Shown: positions 24,174-42,390, numbered from the stretch's first letter. The stretch is DNA of 64,000 bases from Blakeslea trispora (GCA_025331445.1 JAIWNE010000022.1:309210-373209), one strand, 5' to 3'. Numbers and translations: made by a program. The notes: a model not told the origin generated them from the letters alone.

Positions 24174-26946
24174 ATGGCCACCAGCTTAGTGCTTAATTCG
24201 ACAGATGGCATTTGTATAACAAAATCATGCGTTGAAACAGCCGCAAGTCTGCTTCAATCAATTGATATGAATGTAGACCCTTGCTCTGATTTTTATAAAT
24301 ATACATGTAAACAACAATAAACAATTCTTTCAGTTTTTTCTTTAAAACAAAAGGAATGAAAAAATAACCTTCTACTTAGGTGGTAGTTGGATTAAAAATG
24401 CTGTTATTCCAGAAGAGTTAGCAGGTTAGAATAAGTTTCCTCTTTCTCTATTGTTTTAGTTTTCTTTTCTTCTGTTCCTTGTTGCATAATCTAACCTCTC
24501 TCTTTCTTTCAGGTTTTGGCATTCTCGAAGTCGAATCAGTCATGCACAAAGATCAGTTTCGAACTATCTTGGACGGTGATTATTATGATCTGTTACATGC
24601 AACTATTTCACAACCAAGTTTTCAAGTCACTACAAAGAAAGAAAGAGAAAAAGACAAAAAGACATTTCAAGTCCTCAAGAATTATTACACTTCTTGTGTA
24701 GACGTTGATTCGACAGAATACGATGTCTTTAAGCCCTTCATGCTCGAGTTGAAACAATTAACGACCTCAACTAGGACGGAAGCTCAAAAACGCTTAAAGA
24801 TAACACCTTCTATCATCGATGTTGCTAGTTATCCCCGTCAAGGAGATGGCATTGCTATTGAAGTTGGAGGCTTATTCAGCATCGAATTTGTACCTGACGA
24901 CGCAGACAAAAGCAAAATGGCATTGGCCATCATGCCACCTTTTGCATTTCAGGAACCTGACATAGCACCATTAGCCGATGTTGAATTGGACACATTGTAT
25001 CGTACTGTTCATTCGGTCTTGAGTTACTCAAACGCAACAGTAAGAGATAGAGAGCGATTGAATACTCTCTATCGTATAGGTTTAGAACCTCTAACAAGCT
25101 CCGATATCTACTCAATGATTGACAGTGCATTATCTGTCCAAAAACGTCTATTCCATTTAGCTAAGGCTTGGTGAGTTGTTTCACAAAAAAAAAAAAAGGC
25201 AAAGAAATTGACATATAAAAGGAGTGATCCTGGCTATTTTAGTTATACTCTCAAAGGCATCCTTGAAGCTTTCCCATTCATTGAGTGGGAGAATATCTTC
25301 AAGAAATATATACCCCAAGGCCATGATTTTAGTGGTCTTAATATCCAAGTCTATAACTCAGATTATTTTAACCAACTCAACCACTATACCAATCTTGATG
25401 ACCCTACTCGTGTGTTACATAAAGATGGCATTATTAACTATTTGCTTGTCAACAAAATCTACCAAGAAGCACCTACGCTTGATATGGATATGCGTAAATT
25501 AGTACCTGACAATCCATTCCAGACAAGATCAAGTATTTGTGTAGATAAAGTTTTGGAAAACTTTGGTCTTGTATCTGGTAGATTCTATTCAATGATTACA
25601 TTTGCAGGAGAAGAAGATCGACTCAAATTGGAAGAAATGGCAGAGTCAATTAAAGAATCTCTCGGCGATCATATTAAAAAGTCAGATTGGTTAGATGAAG
25701 CCACCCGAGTAGCTGCTATTAATAAGGTTAGTATGAACACTAGAACGCCTTGCCCCCCTATTTTCTATTGGATCTGTTTTTTTTGTGTGTGTGTATTAAT
25801 TCTCTCCCCCCCCCCCCCGCACTAGCTAAATGCCATGACAAAAGCAATAGGATACAGTACTGCTAATCCTGACCAAAGATCTCCCTATGAAATGAACGAG
25901 TATCTTGATGGACTTATTATGACAGCCAACACGTTTTATGAAAATGAAAAGGCTGTTACTAAATGGATTTTCTCAAAGTACTGGGATACCTTGGGTCGAT
26001 CTATGAGTTCTACCGAATGGATAGGTATAGCAACACCTCAGATTGTAAACGCATTCAATCTTTTGCCGAAAAATAGTGTAAGTTGATATTGTCATTTATA
26101 TCCTTTCTCTTTAATGTTTTTTTTTATTCATGCTTTTTTTTTCCTTATTGTTATTAGATTGTTGTTAGTGCCTCTTTTGCACAGAAACCAAACTATGATG
26201 GAAGCTATCCTGATTATTTCAATTATGGTGGCATCGGTCAAACATTAGGTCATGAGTTTTCAGTAAGTAATTGATGTTGTTTGTTTGTTTTTTCTTTATC
26301 TAATTCAGCTAATTTCATGTTATTCTCTATAGCATGGATTTGATGATGTAGGGTCGCAATATGATGCGGATGGCATTGAGAGAGACTGGTGGTCTGAGGA
26401 AACCAAGCAAAAATACACCCAAAAGACCAAATGCTTTATCAAACAATATTCAAAAGCATTTGTTCGAGATGATGACGGGCACAAGTACAAAGTAGATGGC
26501 TCTGTAAGTGACTAGAAAGTAAAAGAGGCAACCATAAAAACTCATACGAAATACAAGTTGACATTAGGTGAGAATATTGCTGATAATGAAGGCCTTGCAG
26601 CAAGCTTTGATGCTTTCAAAAAATTAAAGGAAAGTGGCAAAGGATATAATCCAATCCTTCCTGGATTACAAAACTTTTCACCTGAAGCATTATTCTTTAT
26701 CAATGCTGGAAGATCTTTTTGTTCCAAACCCTTGCCTGGCACAGTCAAGGATTATGTAAGTATCCCGATTTCTTCTTCAAATCAAAATTGACTAACATTG
26801 ACCATCATCAGATTTCTGATGAACACGCACCTGATTCTGTCCGAGCCAACAAATTGTTCCAGAATAACCCTGATTTTGCTCAGATCTTTAACTGTCCTGT
26901 GGGAAGCAAAATGAACCCTAGAGGACCCAAGTGCAAAATATGGTAA
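24174..26946 (+). CDS. M13 (neprilysin/ECE-like) zinc metallopeptidase
   Basis: Zinc endopeptidase of the neprilysin family, usually a type II membrane or secreted protein cleaving small peptides. Exons: 24174-24306, 24380-24424, 24513-25170, 25222-25726, 25826-26077, 26158-26262, 26333-26503, 26558-26755, 26812-26946, giving 733 aa. Seen: the N-terminal Cys pattern ending DPCSDFYKYTCGGSW, the active site HEFSH (563-567, split by an intron) followed by GFDD, the third ligand motif GENIADNEG (E628, D632), and the C-terminal CKIW. The segment before the active site (NSIVVSASFAQKP) differs from the usual NEIVFPAGILQ. Only about 15 residues precede the first family Cys and no membrane anchor is present. 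Either the start is real or a 5' anchor exon is missing; the CT-rich tract ending in CCACCAG at 24184 could be an acceptor. Confidence 0.87.
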
Positions 26947-27567
26947 ATAACATCTCCTTGCTTACTGTAACTATAGACTGTATATCACAGTGTCTCCCCC
27001 ACTTAAATCTCCCAAATTTGTAAAAGTTTGAACTTTATCTTTGAAAGATCAAGTCATCATATCCATTGTTTAATCTAATATATGTATTTATTGAATCCTT
27101 AAAACTTGCTTTTCTTTTTGTTTGGCCTGGATTTTGTTTTCTACTACATGAGCTCTGAACAAATAGGCTTTCAAAGTTGATTTGATTTTAAATCGTTTGA
27201 ATGGAAATGCTTTTCTGCGTCTTTAAAGGGTGCCTAATTCCAACCGAGTCCAGAAAGCAAAATACAAGATCCCCTCCGCTCTCTCTCTCTTTCCTTTTGG
27301 TGAATAGTCTTGAAGATCATTAGTCCTCCCTTGCCAACTAGTTCTTGACTTATCAGATACACAATGGACATATTTGTCTATTTCTAGTCCTTCTTTCTTA
27401 AGTCAGACTCATCCTCTTCCATCTCATGCTTATGCTGGCAGTTCAGCCCATGCTGCTTCAACAGCACCATCAAGTCGACGTACAACAGCTACATAAAAAA
27501 AAAGACGTGCAAATTAAGATTGACAATTCTAGTCATATTATTATGTAATAAGAGATACTTGTTTTAT
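26947..27567. other. Convergent 3' intergenic region, M13 peptidase and GCN2
   Basis: About 620 bp between two facing stop codons. On the GCN2 strand, a possible acceptor near 27493 is followed by a short open stretch. No donor upstream of the GCN2 stop joins it in frame, so I read it as untranslated sequence. Confidence 0.5.
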
Positions 27568-30500
27568 TTAAGATGAAGGTAAAATGCATAAAAGAGCAAA
27601 ATCGTCTCTGTGCGAATATAGCCAAACACATTTATGTTTAGCATCGATTAGTTTTTGGACAGCATGTCTCACTCTACTCAGGGTATCACGTTGATTGACA
27701 GTGGCATACTCTAATAGCTTCTTGTAGCCATCATCTTGCCAAAAGGCATATTCAATCATATTTTTGACTATTTCCTTTGGAAGATCAAAGGCAATTACCT
27801 GAACATCCTTTTTTAGGCCTTCCATAATAGGTGTTAAGCGATGGATAGCTAAAAATTTTAAAAAAAGAAAGAGTTAATGATAGGCTTGTCCATACTTTTT
27901 GAATGTTCAAACTTACCTTTGTCTACTAATACGGTTTTATGTTTATGTTTCATTTTGGTTCTTTCTTTGCCACGACCTTCATTGAACACAATGTTCACGT
28001 CAAAGTCAGTTTTCTTTTGATCCAAACTATCTCCCTTGGAAGTATCAAGCGAAAATGGATCATTGCGAACTACGTTTCTCTTTTCTTTAGACTCGTTTCT
28101 TTTCGTTTCGTCTTCTTCTTACCTGAATCAGAAACATCTTTTGTCTTTAGGTCATGTTTGCTTTTGACGCGTGCAGAGGAATCCACTCGCATTTGTTCAT
28201 GGATTTCAGCCGTAAGCCACATAGGCAGATCTGATTTGCTGACTTCTGTTTCTGTTCTACGCAAGACATCCTTGACTTTTACTGTCGTCTGTTCTCCCTT
28301 GTTCTCAGCTGAGCTCTTGTGTTTCACAATCACAATCCAATTGATACTAGCCTTCTTACAAAGCGACACAAGATCTTCTGGTGTCAAGTAATCATTATCA
28401 TTGTATTGAAATTCAGCTCGAATGTTATGGTACCATAGTTCTTTCACAATTTCAAGACGTTCCTGGATCAAAACTTTGCCAAAACTAGCAACATATACAT
28501 CACAACGTTTGGGTGCCCAAAGACCGAAGCTTCGAAGCTTTTCGTTCTTGGCCTTCACTAGATACTTGACTTGTTCAGATTGATGCATGTCTAAATGACG
28601 AATAAGTTTTTGGACAGCAATATTTACACCCACAGCACGAAGGTTGCGATTAGGAGACACGTTGGGCCGAGAAAAATGCTGAACAAGGAAATCATATCTT
28701 CCACCCACTGCAAGTACATCTTTTCGTTTAAAGTCAATTGTATCCGCTACTGTTTGAAATACCATGCCGTTTTGATAGAAATGATTATTGTATCTATTCA
28801 ACATATCAGTACGATGTGATCACTCATCGTGAAAAAATAAGACTTACACAAGCAATGGATAGAATACTATTTTGTGGTGAATACCAATATGTTTGGCTAC
28901 TTGAAGCAGTGTGCGTAATTGACCCACACTATCTCTAAGCCTGCTTCGATGTGAGCTAGGCAACAAACCTTCAATCTTTCGCACAACACTCTCGAGTTCA
29001 CCTAAGAGAATAAATTAGTCGGTTTGTTTGTTCTTCTTCAATAAATTCATGATAGACTTTACCATGAGTATTAAACATTGATAGTTCATCCAATACACTT
29101 CGCTGCAGATTGTATTTTAATTTCAAGATATTTCGAACAGCAGCAAATGAAGGTGCTCTTCCTAAACTAGATAAAGCTACCAAGACACCCTTTCGAATAT
29201 CAGGAGGTACACGACAACTGTCTAGAATCAAGTCGGTAATGCCTGTATGATTGATCATAAAGTAAAAGCCACCATTCTTGTAAGGTGGAAGTTCTTCTAG
29301 TACTTCCTCTACCACTTTCAATACTTCAGCGTCAGGCACCATAGGAGCTGTTTCTTTATGCACAATGTCAAAATCGGCTTCTAATACGGCCTCAGGTTGC
29401 CCTCCACTTGGATTCTCTCGATAAACCTTATCGAATGTAAATCGCTTTAGTTCAGGCACACCTTTCTGCCTAGCAATATAGCGAGCAAATGGTACTGTTT
29501 GATCATAAGGTAATTGGTTCAACGATCCTTGAGAGTCCATCAGATAGACAGGTGTCTTCCAGTTCCATTCATACAGATCGTTCTTGGGGATTAACAAGGG
29601 GGATGAGATATCCATAGCGCCATGGCGTCGAAATACCTTCGACATCTGTTCTCGGATACAATCAAAAAAGATAGGACCAAAGGGATCAAACGTTGTCTCT
29701 GTATGAGCTTGATAATCATAAGTAAAATCTTTATGTTGATCTGCCGACTGAGAAAACATGGCTGACATGAGTTTGTCGTAGTAAGGTGTATTAGGATTAG
29801 CGATGGTACGAACGCATTCCTTGATGTATTCATCTTCTAGTTTAGGAGGTAACAGATCACTTCGAAGAAGTTCAAAACTGTTGGGACGATCTTTAGGCTG
29901 AGGCGATAAGAGCAATTGGATAATCTTTTTTTGGTTTACATAGTGTACAGGAAAATCTTCTGGAAACTGGCCTGCTCGAAGTTCATTTAGAGTTATTACA
30001 CGTTGCATACCTGTAGAGAATTGATAGCACATTTCAAAAAAGATGACACCCAGCGAAAACATGTCCACCTTTTGATTGTACCGCATACCGGAAGTAGCGC
30101 CTGTAGTAGGATCTGGCATCACTTCGGGCGAGACATAAAATGTGGTCCCCACACCTGTCGTCATACTCTCTTCACCCAGAAACCGGGCACTGCCAGAGAC
30201 AGAATTAGTCAAGCTACCTGTGTGGTCTAGTGGATACCGATCTAGCTGACGTTGATGAGCATGACTTGCGTTACGAGAGAAAGAAGCAGGATCCACCAGT
30301 GTCTGATTAGACGTGGCCAGACCGAAATCACCAATCTTGACATCATTGTTGGAGTCCAAAAAGATATTGGGAGGCTTTAGATCACGGTGGATCATGCCCT
30401 GCGAATGGATATGAACCAAACCCTCTAGGATTTGACGAAAGAGACGCCAGGCCTCTTGTTCGTCAATACCTTCATCAATTACATCCCGCAACGTCTTTTT

Positions 30501-33140
30501 TTCACAATACTCCATCTGAATATACAAGACACGCGTACGCTGTGTTTGATCAGAGCTCTTATCTTCTTTGCTCTTTTTGCGTAGATTTTCGAGAGCCTTA
30601 CGAGCCAATTGTTGCTTTTGAGTAGAGGCTGTATCGCTTTCGTCTGGAGCAAACGCAATAAAGTCCTCGTCTGTGTCATCACCCGTTTCTTGATGAGATG
30701 TACTTTCGTCACTATCACTGCCATCGCTACTCGTGCTACTGTCATCGAATCGAACGGCAGAGTAGCTTTTGCTTTTGCTTTTAGAGTGATTCAACGATAG
30801 AAAATCATGAAATTGGCGCTGATAAGCACTAACATCACCATCTTCTTCTTCGTCATCATCGTCAAAGTCAGAATCTTCACTATAGCTCTCACCATCTTCC
30901 TCATCACTACTTTTGAAACCAGTACCGTCTTCATCCTCAAACCAAGTGGCAAAATAGCGCACCACGTATTGATGATGAAGACTGGATAACGAATGGACTT
31001 CTCGAAGAATCTTTTTCAAATCTTCACTATCGCGTGGGTCCAAGCGCACTTTCTTGATAGCATATAATCTACCATCCAATCGATTGCGTGCCTTGATCAC
31101 TTCACCAAATCCACCTTTCCCTAAAAACTCAATTTCCTCAAAGTCAGTCTTGTATCGAGAGGCACTGACAACAGGCTGATTTGGGCCAGCCAACTCAGTC
31201 TGTTTAACATCAGGTGAATACAAGGGTCGATTCATGTCAGGAGCCATTGAGGGCTCAAAAAAGCCTGCAGGTATAGTCTTTTTGTTTTTCTGTAATGAGG
31301 GTTGTGATGGCTGTGCTGAGAACATGGGCGGCACAGTGGGAGCTAACATCATCATCGAGTCTGATGAGGTCTCGCTAGCAATAAAGGGATCGTGCAATAA
31401 ATCAACAGCAACAGGACGTCGCTTTGGATCTGGTTCTAATAAGCGTTTAGCAAACTCAATGGCTGTTGAGGGTAGTTCAGGTCCAGCTGTGCGTAGAAAG
31501 GCGTCAAAGTCTCCAAATTCCTTAGTCACATCCACACCCCAGAGCATCTCTACCATCACCACACCAAGACACCAAATATCGTTCTTTCGACCATATACAC
31601 CAGGTCTTTCGCGTAGTTCAGGAGAGCACCAACCTAACGATACATCTGTAGTAGATGCTTTATGATGATCTCTTCCTTCCACTAGATAGTTGGATTTATT
31701 TAAATCTAATCATGGATATATATGTCAGTCAGAGGGCAAGAAAAAAAAAAGTAAGTTAGTTTTACCATGTAAGCGCTTGTTGTAACTGACATCAGCCAAT
31801 TTAATGGTCTGATGGTTGCTGCAAAAAACAGTATTGGACTTGATCTCTTTGCAGATAAATCCGCTGAGGTGAATATGATTCAATGCACTCAACAGTTGTG
31901 ACATGTACTTTCGGACGATAGCTAAACGTAATCCACCACCACACTTCTTCAATAAATCATAGAGACTACCGCCTTGCTCATATTCCATCAATACATACAA
32001 GGTCCATGAAACCACACCCAGCTTATTGCTTCTATCCAGATGGGCACCATAAATTCTGACAATATGAGGGGATTGAAGTGACCTCAATCGATCCAACTCA
32101 CGCTCAATATCTTGTAGCTTTCTTTTGCCTGCCTGTGTTGTGGTATAGTAGGAGCCAGACACGTTGACTCTTTTGACAGCAATTAGGTGAGGTAAACATT
32201 CCTCCTCATCCTCATTACTGCCTCCCTCTCCTTGCTTGCCATTCAATATCTCGAAATTCACAGGTTGAGCTGATAATGTCTGGCCTACCACACCCTGACC
32301 AATACATGCACCCAGGGCAACTGTCTTGAAGACCACTCGCTTTTCTGCCTGATCGTCCAAAGGTATAGTGACTCGATTCTCGAGATGAACAAGTCGAATA
32401 TCGCCGTGATCCAATGCTTCAAACTGCATTTCATCTTCCTCGTTATGATCCGAAAAACCCAAGGCCTGACGTTCCTGTTGTCTTGCAGCACGAGCGTGCT
32501 CTTGTTTTCGAGCAATATCCTGCTTAATCTTTTCGTTCATTCTATCCGATTGAATACGCAATGCATGCTCTTGTTCTTCTTGTTGTCGAGCTTGTTCTTG
32601 TAGCTCGCGTTCTCGCTCGAGTTTCAGGTCGTGTTCGTTTCGGATCATCATTTGCTCGTGCAAAGTCAGTTTGGACGGTGGTGCATTATGGTTTGCTAGA
32701 AAGGCACGCACATAATCACTCAAGTCATACATCATTTCTTGGCCTACAAGTTGAAGGGCTGTCTGAGAGAGTGACGTGTTGAGTTGACGCAAGACAGTAG
32801 GTGATAGTCCACGAGGGTTGATCAAGTGAAATTCAGGGGGTTTGTTGGGATAAGTCTTTGGGAAGCGTACTTTAAGATCTACACTGACATGAGCTTCTGA
32901 TGTTTCGGTACCCAAAGGGGAAAGATGAAGAATAAACTCGGGATCGGCACTGGCTACCTGATGATATAAAACTCTAGATGAGTTTGGAGTTTTTTTTTAA
33001 CAGTGTCCATTTACTTGACTTACCTTCCAGGCTGTTTGGTGAGCTACTTCATGATAGTCTTCCATAAAAATAGCCTTCAAGGCTTCAATTTCGTTTTCTT
33101 GGATCCCTTTTAGTTCTTCAAGGTCCATGTTGGATTGCAT
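27568..33140 (-). CDS. GCN2: eIF2-alpha kinase Gcn2
   Basis: Amino-acid starvation sensor that phosphorylates eIF2-alpha when uncharged tRNA binds its HisRS-like domain. Exons: 33140-33024, 32957-31766, 31705-29063, 29001-28848, 28793-28123, 28084-27917, 27848-27568, giving 1741 aa. Domain order: RWD (about 5-120), a charged Gln/Arg/Glu-rich coiled coil (about 140-200), pseudokinase (about 260-550), an active kinase (about 625-1070), HisRS-like domain (from about 1100) and C-terminal domain. The active kinase shows GKGGFGEV, the ATP Lys near 654, HRDLKPPN (876-883) and DFG (896-898). It carries the family's large acidic Ser-rich insert, here about 130 residues between its N-lobe strands. All core catalytic residues are present, so it should be active. 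Confidence 0.95.
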
Positions 33141-36100
33141 TTAATTCGATGTTTTCAAGTTATAAGAAAAAATAATATAGGAGAAAGCTTTGTCTAATGA
33201 GTGCTTAGAACAAGTACACACATAGATATATACATATATACATACATACACATAGACACACAAACACACACACCCACACACACAAAAAGAGAAGGAGAAG
33301 GGGAGAAAGATAATGACAAAACTGGATATATGTTTAATAGAGTGTCATGCTTAATACATTAAAGAGTATTTTTTTTTTTTGAAAGTGTCAAGTTTGATTT
33401 TAACTAAACCAATCACAAATCCGTCTTACACAATTTAAGTAGTCTCTTATTCACGTGACTAAAATTGCCCTAAATGGATACACTAATGCATGCTTGATTC
33501 GATTCTTCATGATCAGTCATTGAAAAACCAAATGTGTTGTAACTGCAGTCAATAATCTGGAAAGAATAATTACATACAAGTATGTGCAGAATCAACTTGT
33601 TCCTGCTAAAGCTTTCCCTTCCTTATTTTATTTTTTGCTCGCAAAAGCATACTTTGATGAAGCATTACTGTTGCTTGATATAATAAGTAGGAAACTAACT
33701 GCTATGATTGTTTGTGGAGAGTTGGAAACTTATTCTGTCTAATTTCTTTGTATCAACCTATTGAGTGTCTTTCTTTTTTTTTTTATTTTGCCAAAAAGTA
33801 AAAGGACAGGAAGCGTCTTCCTTGTGTCTTGTAACTGCTCAGATTAAAGCCTTCTTTTCTGTTGTTATGGCAATAGAAACAAAGAAGAGTTCAATGAATG
33901 AATACTCTTGTTAGACTCTTTCCTTGGCAAACACTGAGATCTTCCTTTCGTTGTTGTGTATGTGGGGCAAAATGTGAAAATAAGGCAATTGATTGCCTTC
34001 TATAGGCTGTTAAGAGTAAGGTACTTTGCTCTTGAGCAAGAGATTAAAGCGGATGCGAGCAATCATCAAGAACGATTTGTTTGATTTTGAGATGAAGCAT
34101 AGGATGGGAAATGAAATAATTAGACTACTTACAAGGATGTTTTATGCTTGTAAAGACCAGCATAGATAGAAATCCTTGCAAAAGGCTATAGCCGACTATA
34201 GCAAAGGCTGGGGAAGAAAGAAAGAAAGAATGAGGAAGAGGGCAAATCTCTGTCCTCATTCAAGTAAGTGGGCCATTTTAGTGTATCGATATCATGATGG
34301 GCTAGTTCTATGGATAGTTTAAAATGGCGTTGGAATCAGTCATACTTGTTATGTCTGCCGCATAGTATCATAAAATTCAGAATAAAAGAGTCAATAGTAT
34401 GATATTAGTGTTTTAAGAGACGGATTCCCTCAAACTATTTTGCTGGATAATTTTTTTCCTTCAAGTACTGGCTATTGGACGATTCCTAATCCTCCAGAGG
34501 TCCCAAGTAAATCATGATCAGAAACACAGACTTGTTCTGCTTAAAGATGAAAATGGAGATTGAAAGAACAAAAAATCGAGACTGTACGATTTTGAGGTGA
34601 ACAGGTTACCTTGAAGCAAGAAAAAAAAAAGACTTGAACTGGAGCAATACCTGCAATATTTATGAGACACAAACCGTGCTCTTGTTTCGTTGACTCCCTT
34701 CGCTTTTATAGGACCCAAGCCTGATTGTATGTCATTGAATAATGTAGATACCAATTTTCTTTCTTTTTTTTTTTTGCAAAGTCGATAAATGCAAGCTTCC
34801 GTTGCCTTACTATCGTCACTAGAAAAGCATTGTTGGCTGAGTATTGTCCTTTTGTTTCCAGTTCATAGAAAGATCTAACCGAATGCGATTCATTGTTTTG
34901 TGCATAAAAACTCTACTGCGTGTAGGAGTTGCTCATATCCATTGTAATTCTACCAAATCTTAAATGACATAGGTGTACTTTTCAAGTAGTAGAACTTGTT
35001 TTTCAAATCAGATCATCAAACTGATCGATTACAGTTTTGCTGTAAAAGTATTAGAATAGGTTTTTTTTTGTTTATCATTCTTGCCATTTTGTTCAAGTTG
35101 ATAATAGATGATCTATGTCGATAAACTGGTGCAGCAAGTATATTTTGTTGTTTCATGAGTTGTCTACCCGTTTCTCCTTGCGAAACACAGTCCTTCATAT
35201 TATAGTTCAAACCAAGCAATTAGTGAACAAAGTATTGTGCTGTATGCAATATCTATACTACGAACAACTCAAATCATCCGATTTTGTAGTCTTTTTTGAT
35301 TTATTTTAGCTTGAAGAACAAAGGTATGTTGCATTGTATCCTATCTAACTGCTCTAGTTGGATTGACGTTTTAAGTCATTTGCTCTGCAATTTATTTCAA
35401 GATATTATTCTAAAACAAAAGGGGGGGGTTGCCCTTTTCATGTTATTGTAGCTTTTGTATCAATCATTTGAATTAGGCAGTTAACTCGATAAAGCAATGC
35501 AGTTTATCCTTCTAGCTGATTCTCGATACAATGGAAACTATTCGGCCAGTTCCGAAAAAGTCAAGCAATTTATTTCAATAACATTACTAGGCAGGCTGCA
35601 GAAAGATTCATCTTATATCTGACTTTGAATGTCTTTACTTTGTCGTAAAGTTGTTGACATACAAATCAGAGAATTCTTAAAGCCGAAAGATCTAAAGAGC
35701 AAATGAATGATCGAAAAAGATCTTATTTTCTGTCTGTACAAAACGAATGGACAAACTACCCCCTCTCTCTCTCTCTCCTCCTTTTTTGCTTGATCTTTAT
35801 ATAACAAGACACAAAGTAGATTGTTCTTTCTTTTATAGAAATCAAGAACAAAAGAAAGACAAAAAAAAAGAGAAAAACAAAAAGAAGGTTACTTCATTAG
35901 CTTGACTTGAGCCTGAAAAACGAACAATTAATACCGCTGATGGAGTTGGAAAAAGATGAGCCATCTATATCACTGAACTTGCCAATCAAAGCTCTTTCAA
36001 TAAAAATGTAACAAGAAAAGTCCAATTAAACCTAAATTCTTGCATCAGAAGGGTTACTCAAAATTTATAAAAGGGATTCCGCCTGCTTTTTAGCAGTTGG

Positions 36101-36720
36101 TATATAGCCAGACCTTCCCATTGCACCAAAAAAAAAAATCAAATAGTTCCTTTTTTTTTTTTTTAGACAAGCCAATTTGTTTAAAATCATTCCTTTTATT
36201 CTTTATCAAACACAACAGTAAACTGCTTCGAGCCTATCTAATGGAGAGTAGTTATGGCAGTAACAAAAAAAAAAAAGAGGCTTTTGAAAGAAAGAAAAAA
36301 AAAATTAGGAGCAAAAAAGCAAGCTTCCAACTAAACAACAGGAATTTTATTTTGTACGACCAGGATAATTAAACTCGGTTTACTGTGTAGAATAGTAAAG
36401 GTAAGCGATAAATTGTCTAGAGTCTCTTGAATTCGTCATACTTTATCTCTTTTTCTCTTTTCTCAACACTTCTTTGAAGCAATAAAGCTACTTTTTGAAT
36501 ATTATATAGTTGGTTAATCACTCTTTCAAGACCAACTTTAATAATATCCTCTTACTTTCCTTTACAAACAGCAAACACAGAGCACTTTCTACACTTTCCT
36601 TAACCCCCATTTCCCTTCATCTCAGTCTTATCATCTCGACTCTAAAAAAAACTTTTTTAACTCACTCAAATTTTTCTCCCTTCAATCACTCTTAACTTTG
36701 ATAATAATAGTAATACAAAA
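33141..36720. other. Divergent intergenic region between GCN2 and bHLH gene
   Basis: About 3.6 kb containing both promoters. Next to GCN2 is a CA/TA-rich microsatellite (33221-33286). A canonical TATAAAAG occurs at 36066-36073, but 650 bp before the bHLH start, so its use is uncertain. The last 250 bp before the bHLH ATG are CT-rich, as expected of a fungal leader. I see no further gene or tRNA. Confidence 0.5.
33221..33286. repeat. Imperfect CA/TA microsatellite
   Basis: A run of ACATA, TATA and ACACAC units just upstream of GCN2. A similar short CA/TA tract occurs at 53446-53473. Confidence 0.75.
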
Positions 36721-37662
36721 ATGAACTCTATTGAAAGCGAATTTGGTTTTGATGAATACATCATGCCCACCACCTACTCTACCTTGACTAAAATGGAATC
36801 TTTCGATGCCCAACTCTATCCTTCTGGTAAGGTTTCACAAGCAATAAATAAAAGTGAACACTTGGGAATATTGACTTTTTTTTTTTGATAGCATTCGGTG
36901 GTTACTATGGCGAAAACAACGGATTTGACATGAACCAACCTGTCATGATGACAAACAGCTCTTATGACATGTACACTCAATCTCCTCCTTCTGTTGTTGC
37001 CTCTACTCCCATTCAAGGCTCCTCTAGCCCCGAATCTATGTCTTCTCGTCTTTCACCTGCTACTGTTACCACACCTTTGTTATCACCTCATCACCACACT
37101 ACCATCACTGAAAAAATTGCCAATGTGAACAAGTTGCCCGAGTCCTTCTTGCCCGAGTTCCATCAGTATTCCAAGGAAACTTATGAAAACGGTACATCCA
37201 ACAACAAGAAGCGCAGACGCACCCACAGCGGCCAAAAGAAATCAATGAACAGTGATGACGACAACAAGACCAGTAGCTCTTCTGATGAAGACATTGACAG
37301 CGTTTCTGCTCAAGAAGTCCGCAGACAGATTCATATCCAATCTGAGCAAAAGCGCCGTGCCCAAATCAAGGATGGTTTTGAAGAATTGCGCCAGCACTTG
37401 CCTGGTTGCGTTAACAAAAAGATGAGCAAAGCTGCTTTATTACATAGAAGTAAGTGGCGAGAAAGAGTAGTGTTATCTAAATTTCGATATTGACCTATTT
37501 GCTTCTTTAGCCGTTCAACATTTGCAACATTTAAAGAGAAACCAAGCCTCTTTGTTGGCCGAATTAGAACGTATGATGAACGAAAATGAACAGTTGAGGA
37601 AATTTCAAGAATCTGTGCTTCAAAAGCAAGCTCTTGAAAGAATGTATCAAATGGGCATGTAA
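36721..37662 (+). CDS. bHLH leucine-zipper-type transcription factor
   Basis: Predicted E-box-binding nuclear regulator of 271 aa; exons 36721-36826, 36892-37449, 37511-37662. The N-terminal half is Ser/Thr/Pro-rich, with TTPLLSPHHH. A basic patch (KKRRRTHSGQKK) and an acidic Ser run precede the bHLH domain at about 195-260. The basic region HIQSEQKRRAQ has the H...E..RR arrangement that contacts CANNTG sites; the HLH continues with ELRQHLPGC and SKAALLHR, then TVQHLQHLKR across the last intron. A short heptad-like Leu/Met helix follows, so a Mlx/Max-like bHLH-Zip dimeriser is the nearest match. The 5' leader is CT-rich and the 3' flank T-rich. Confidence 0.9.
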
Positions 37663-38407
37663 TTTTTTTTTTTACTAGCCTATTGCCTTGTATTCATTTC
37701 TCTCTCTCCCTTCTACCGCTGTCTATTTATTTTTCTTCTATGTAACTAAGGCTTCCATTTTTCATTAGTGTACTTCTTTTCTTTTTTTTTTATTTCGATA
37801 CCTTTGCACGATGTCATTTTCTTCTTTTTATCCTAGATTCCCTTTTTTTTTTCACTTTACTACTATTATTATTTTCTCTAAGTTAATTATTATGTCTCCC
37901 CACTTCTCTCTCTTTTTTTACAAAAAAAAGAAACAAAAAAACTTTCCCATTTAATTTATGTTAACAATAAAAAAAAAAGATTTTTTTTTCTTGTTCCTCT
38001 TTAACCATTGTCTTTTTTCCATTTGCTTATTGTGCAACTTGGAACACTTCTTTGCTCAAAAACGAAAATCAGGCATCTTATAACTTGTAATGCGCAATCG
38101 TAAAAGGGCAAGATGTGAAATAATAACATGTAAATGTCTCTCATAGGAATCTTTGTAAAGGATATTCTGCTTACCAAGCCATTGTACAATATACTAGATT
38201 ACGTAATACTCTTCTTTATTCATTTAGTCATACTTCTTGCCCGAACAATACAATTCCTTTTGACATTTCAAGCAGTTTGCGTGTGAAAATAAGCACTAAT
38301 TTCAATGACTAACTGAAATATGCTTGTTTAAATAACCGACTGGTGTACTTTTTCTTTTTTCTTATCTCTTACTGTTCCTTTATTTTTTTTTATTTTTTTT
38401 TTTTTTT
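37663..38407. other. Intergenic region between bHLH gene and PEX1
   Basis: About 745 bp, rich in T runs. It serves as bHLH 3' flank and PEX1 promoter; a 20-nt stretch of almost only T sits directly upstream of the PEX1 start. Nothing else recognised. Confidence 0.5.

Positions 38408-42390
<3,983 letters not shown>

Noticed and set aside
27410..27495. Possible extra 3' coding exon of GCN2
   Set aside because: An acceptor-like site and a short open frame exist, but no GT donor before the GCN2 stop joins them in frame, and the C-terminus is already of expected length.
36066..36073. TATAAAAG as TATA box of the bHLH gene
   Set aside because: It lies 650 bp before the start codon with poly(A) and poly(T) tracts between, so linkage to this gene is not supported.
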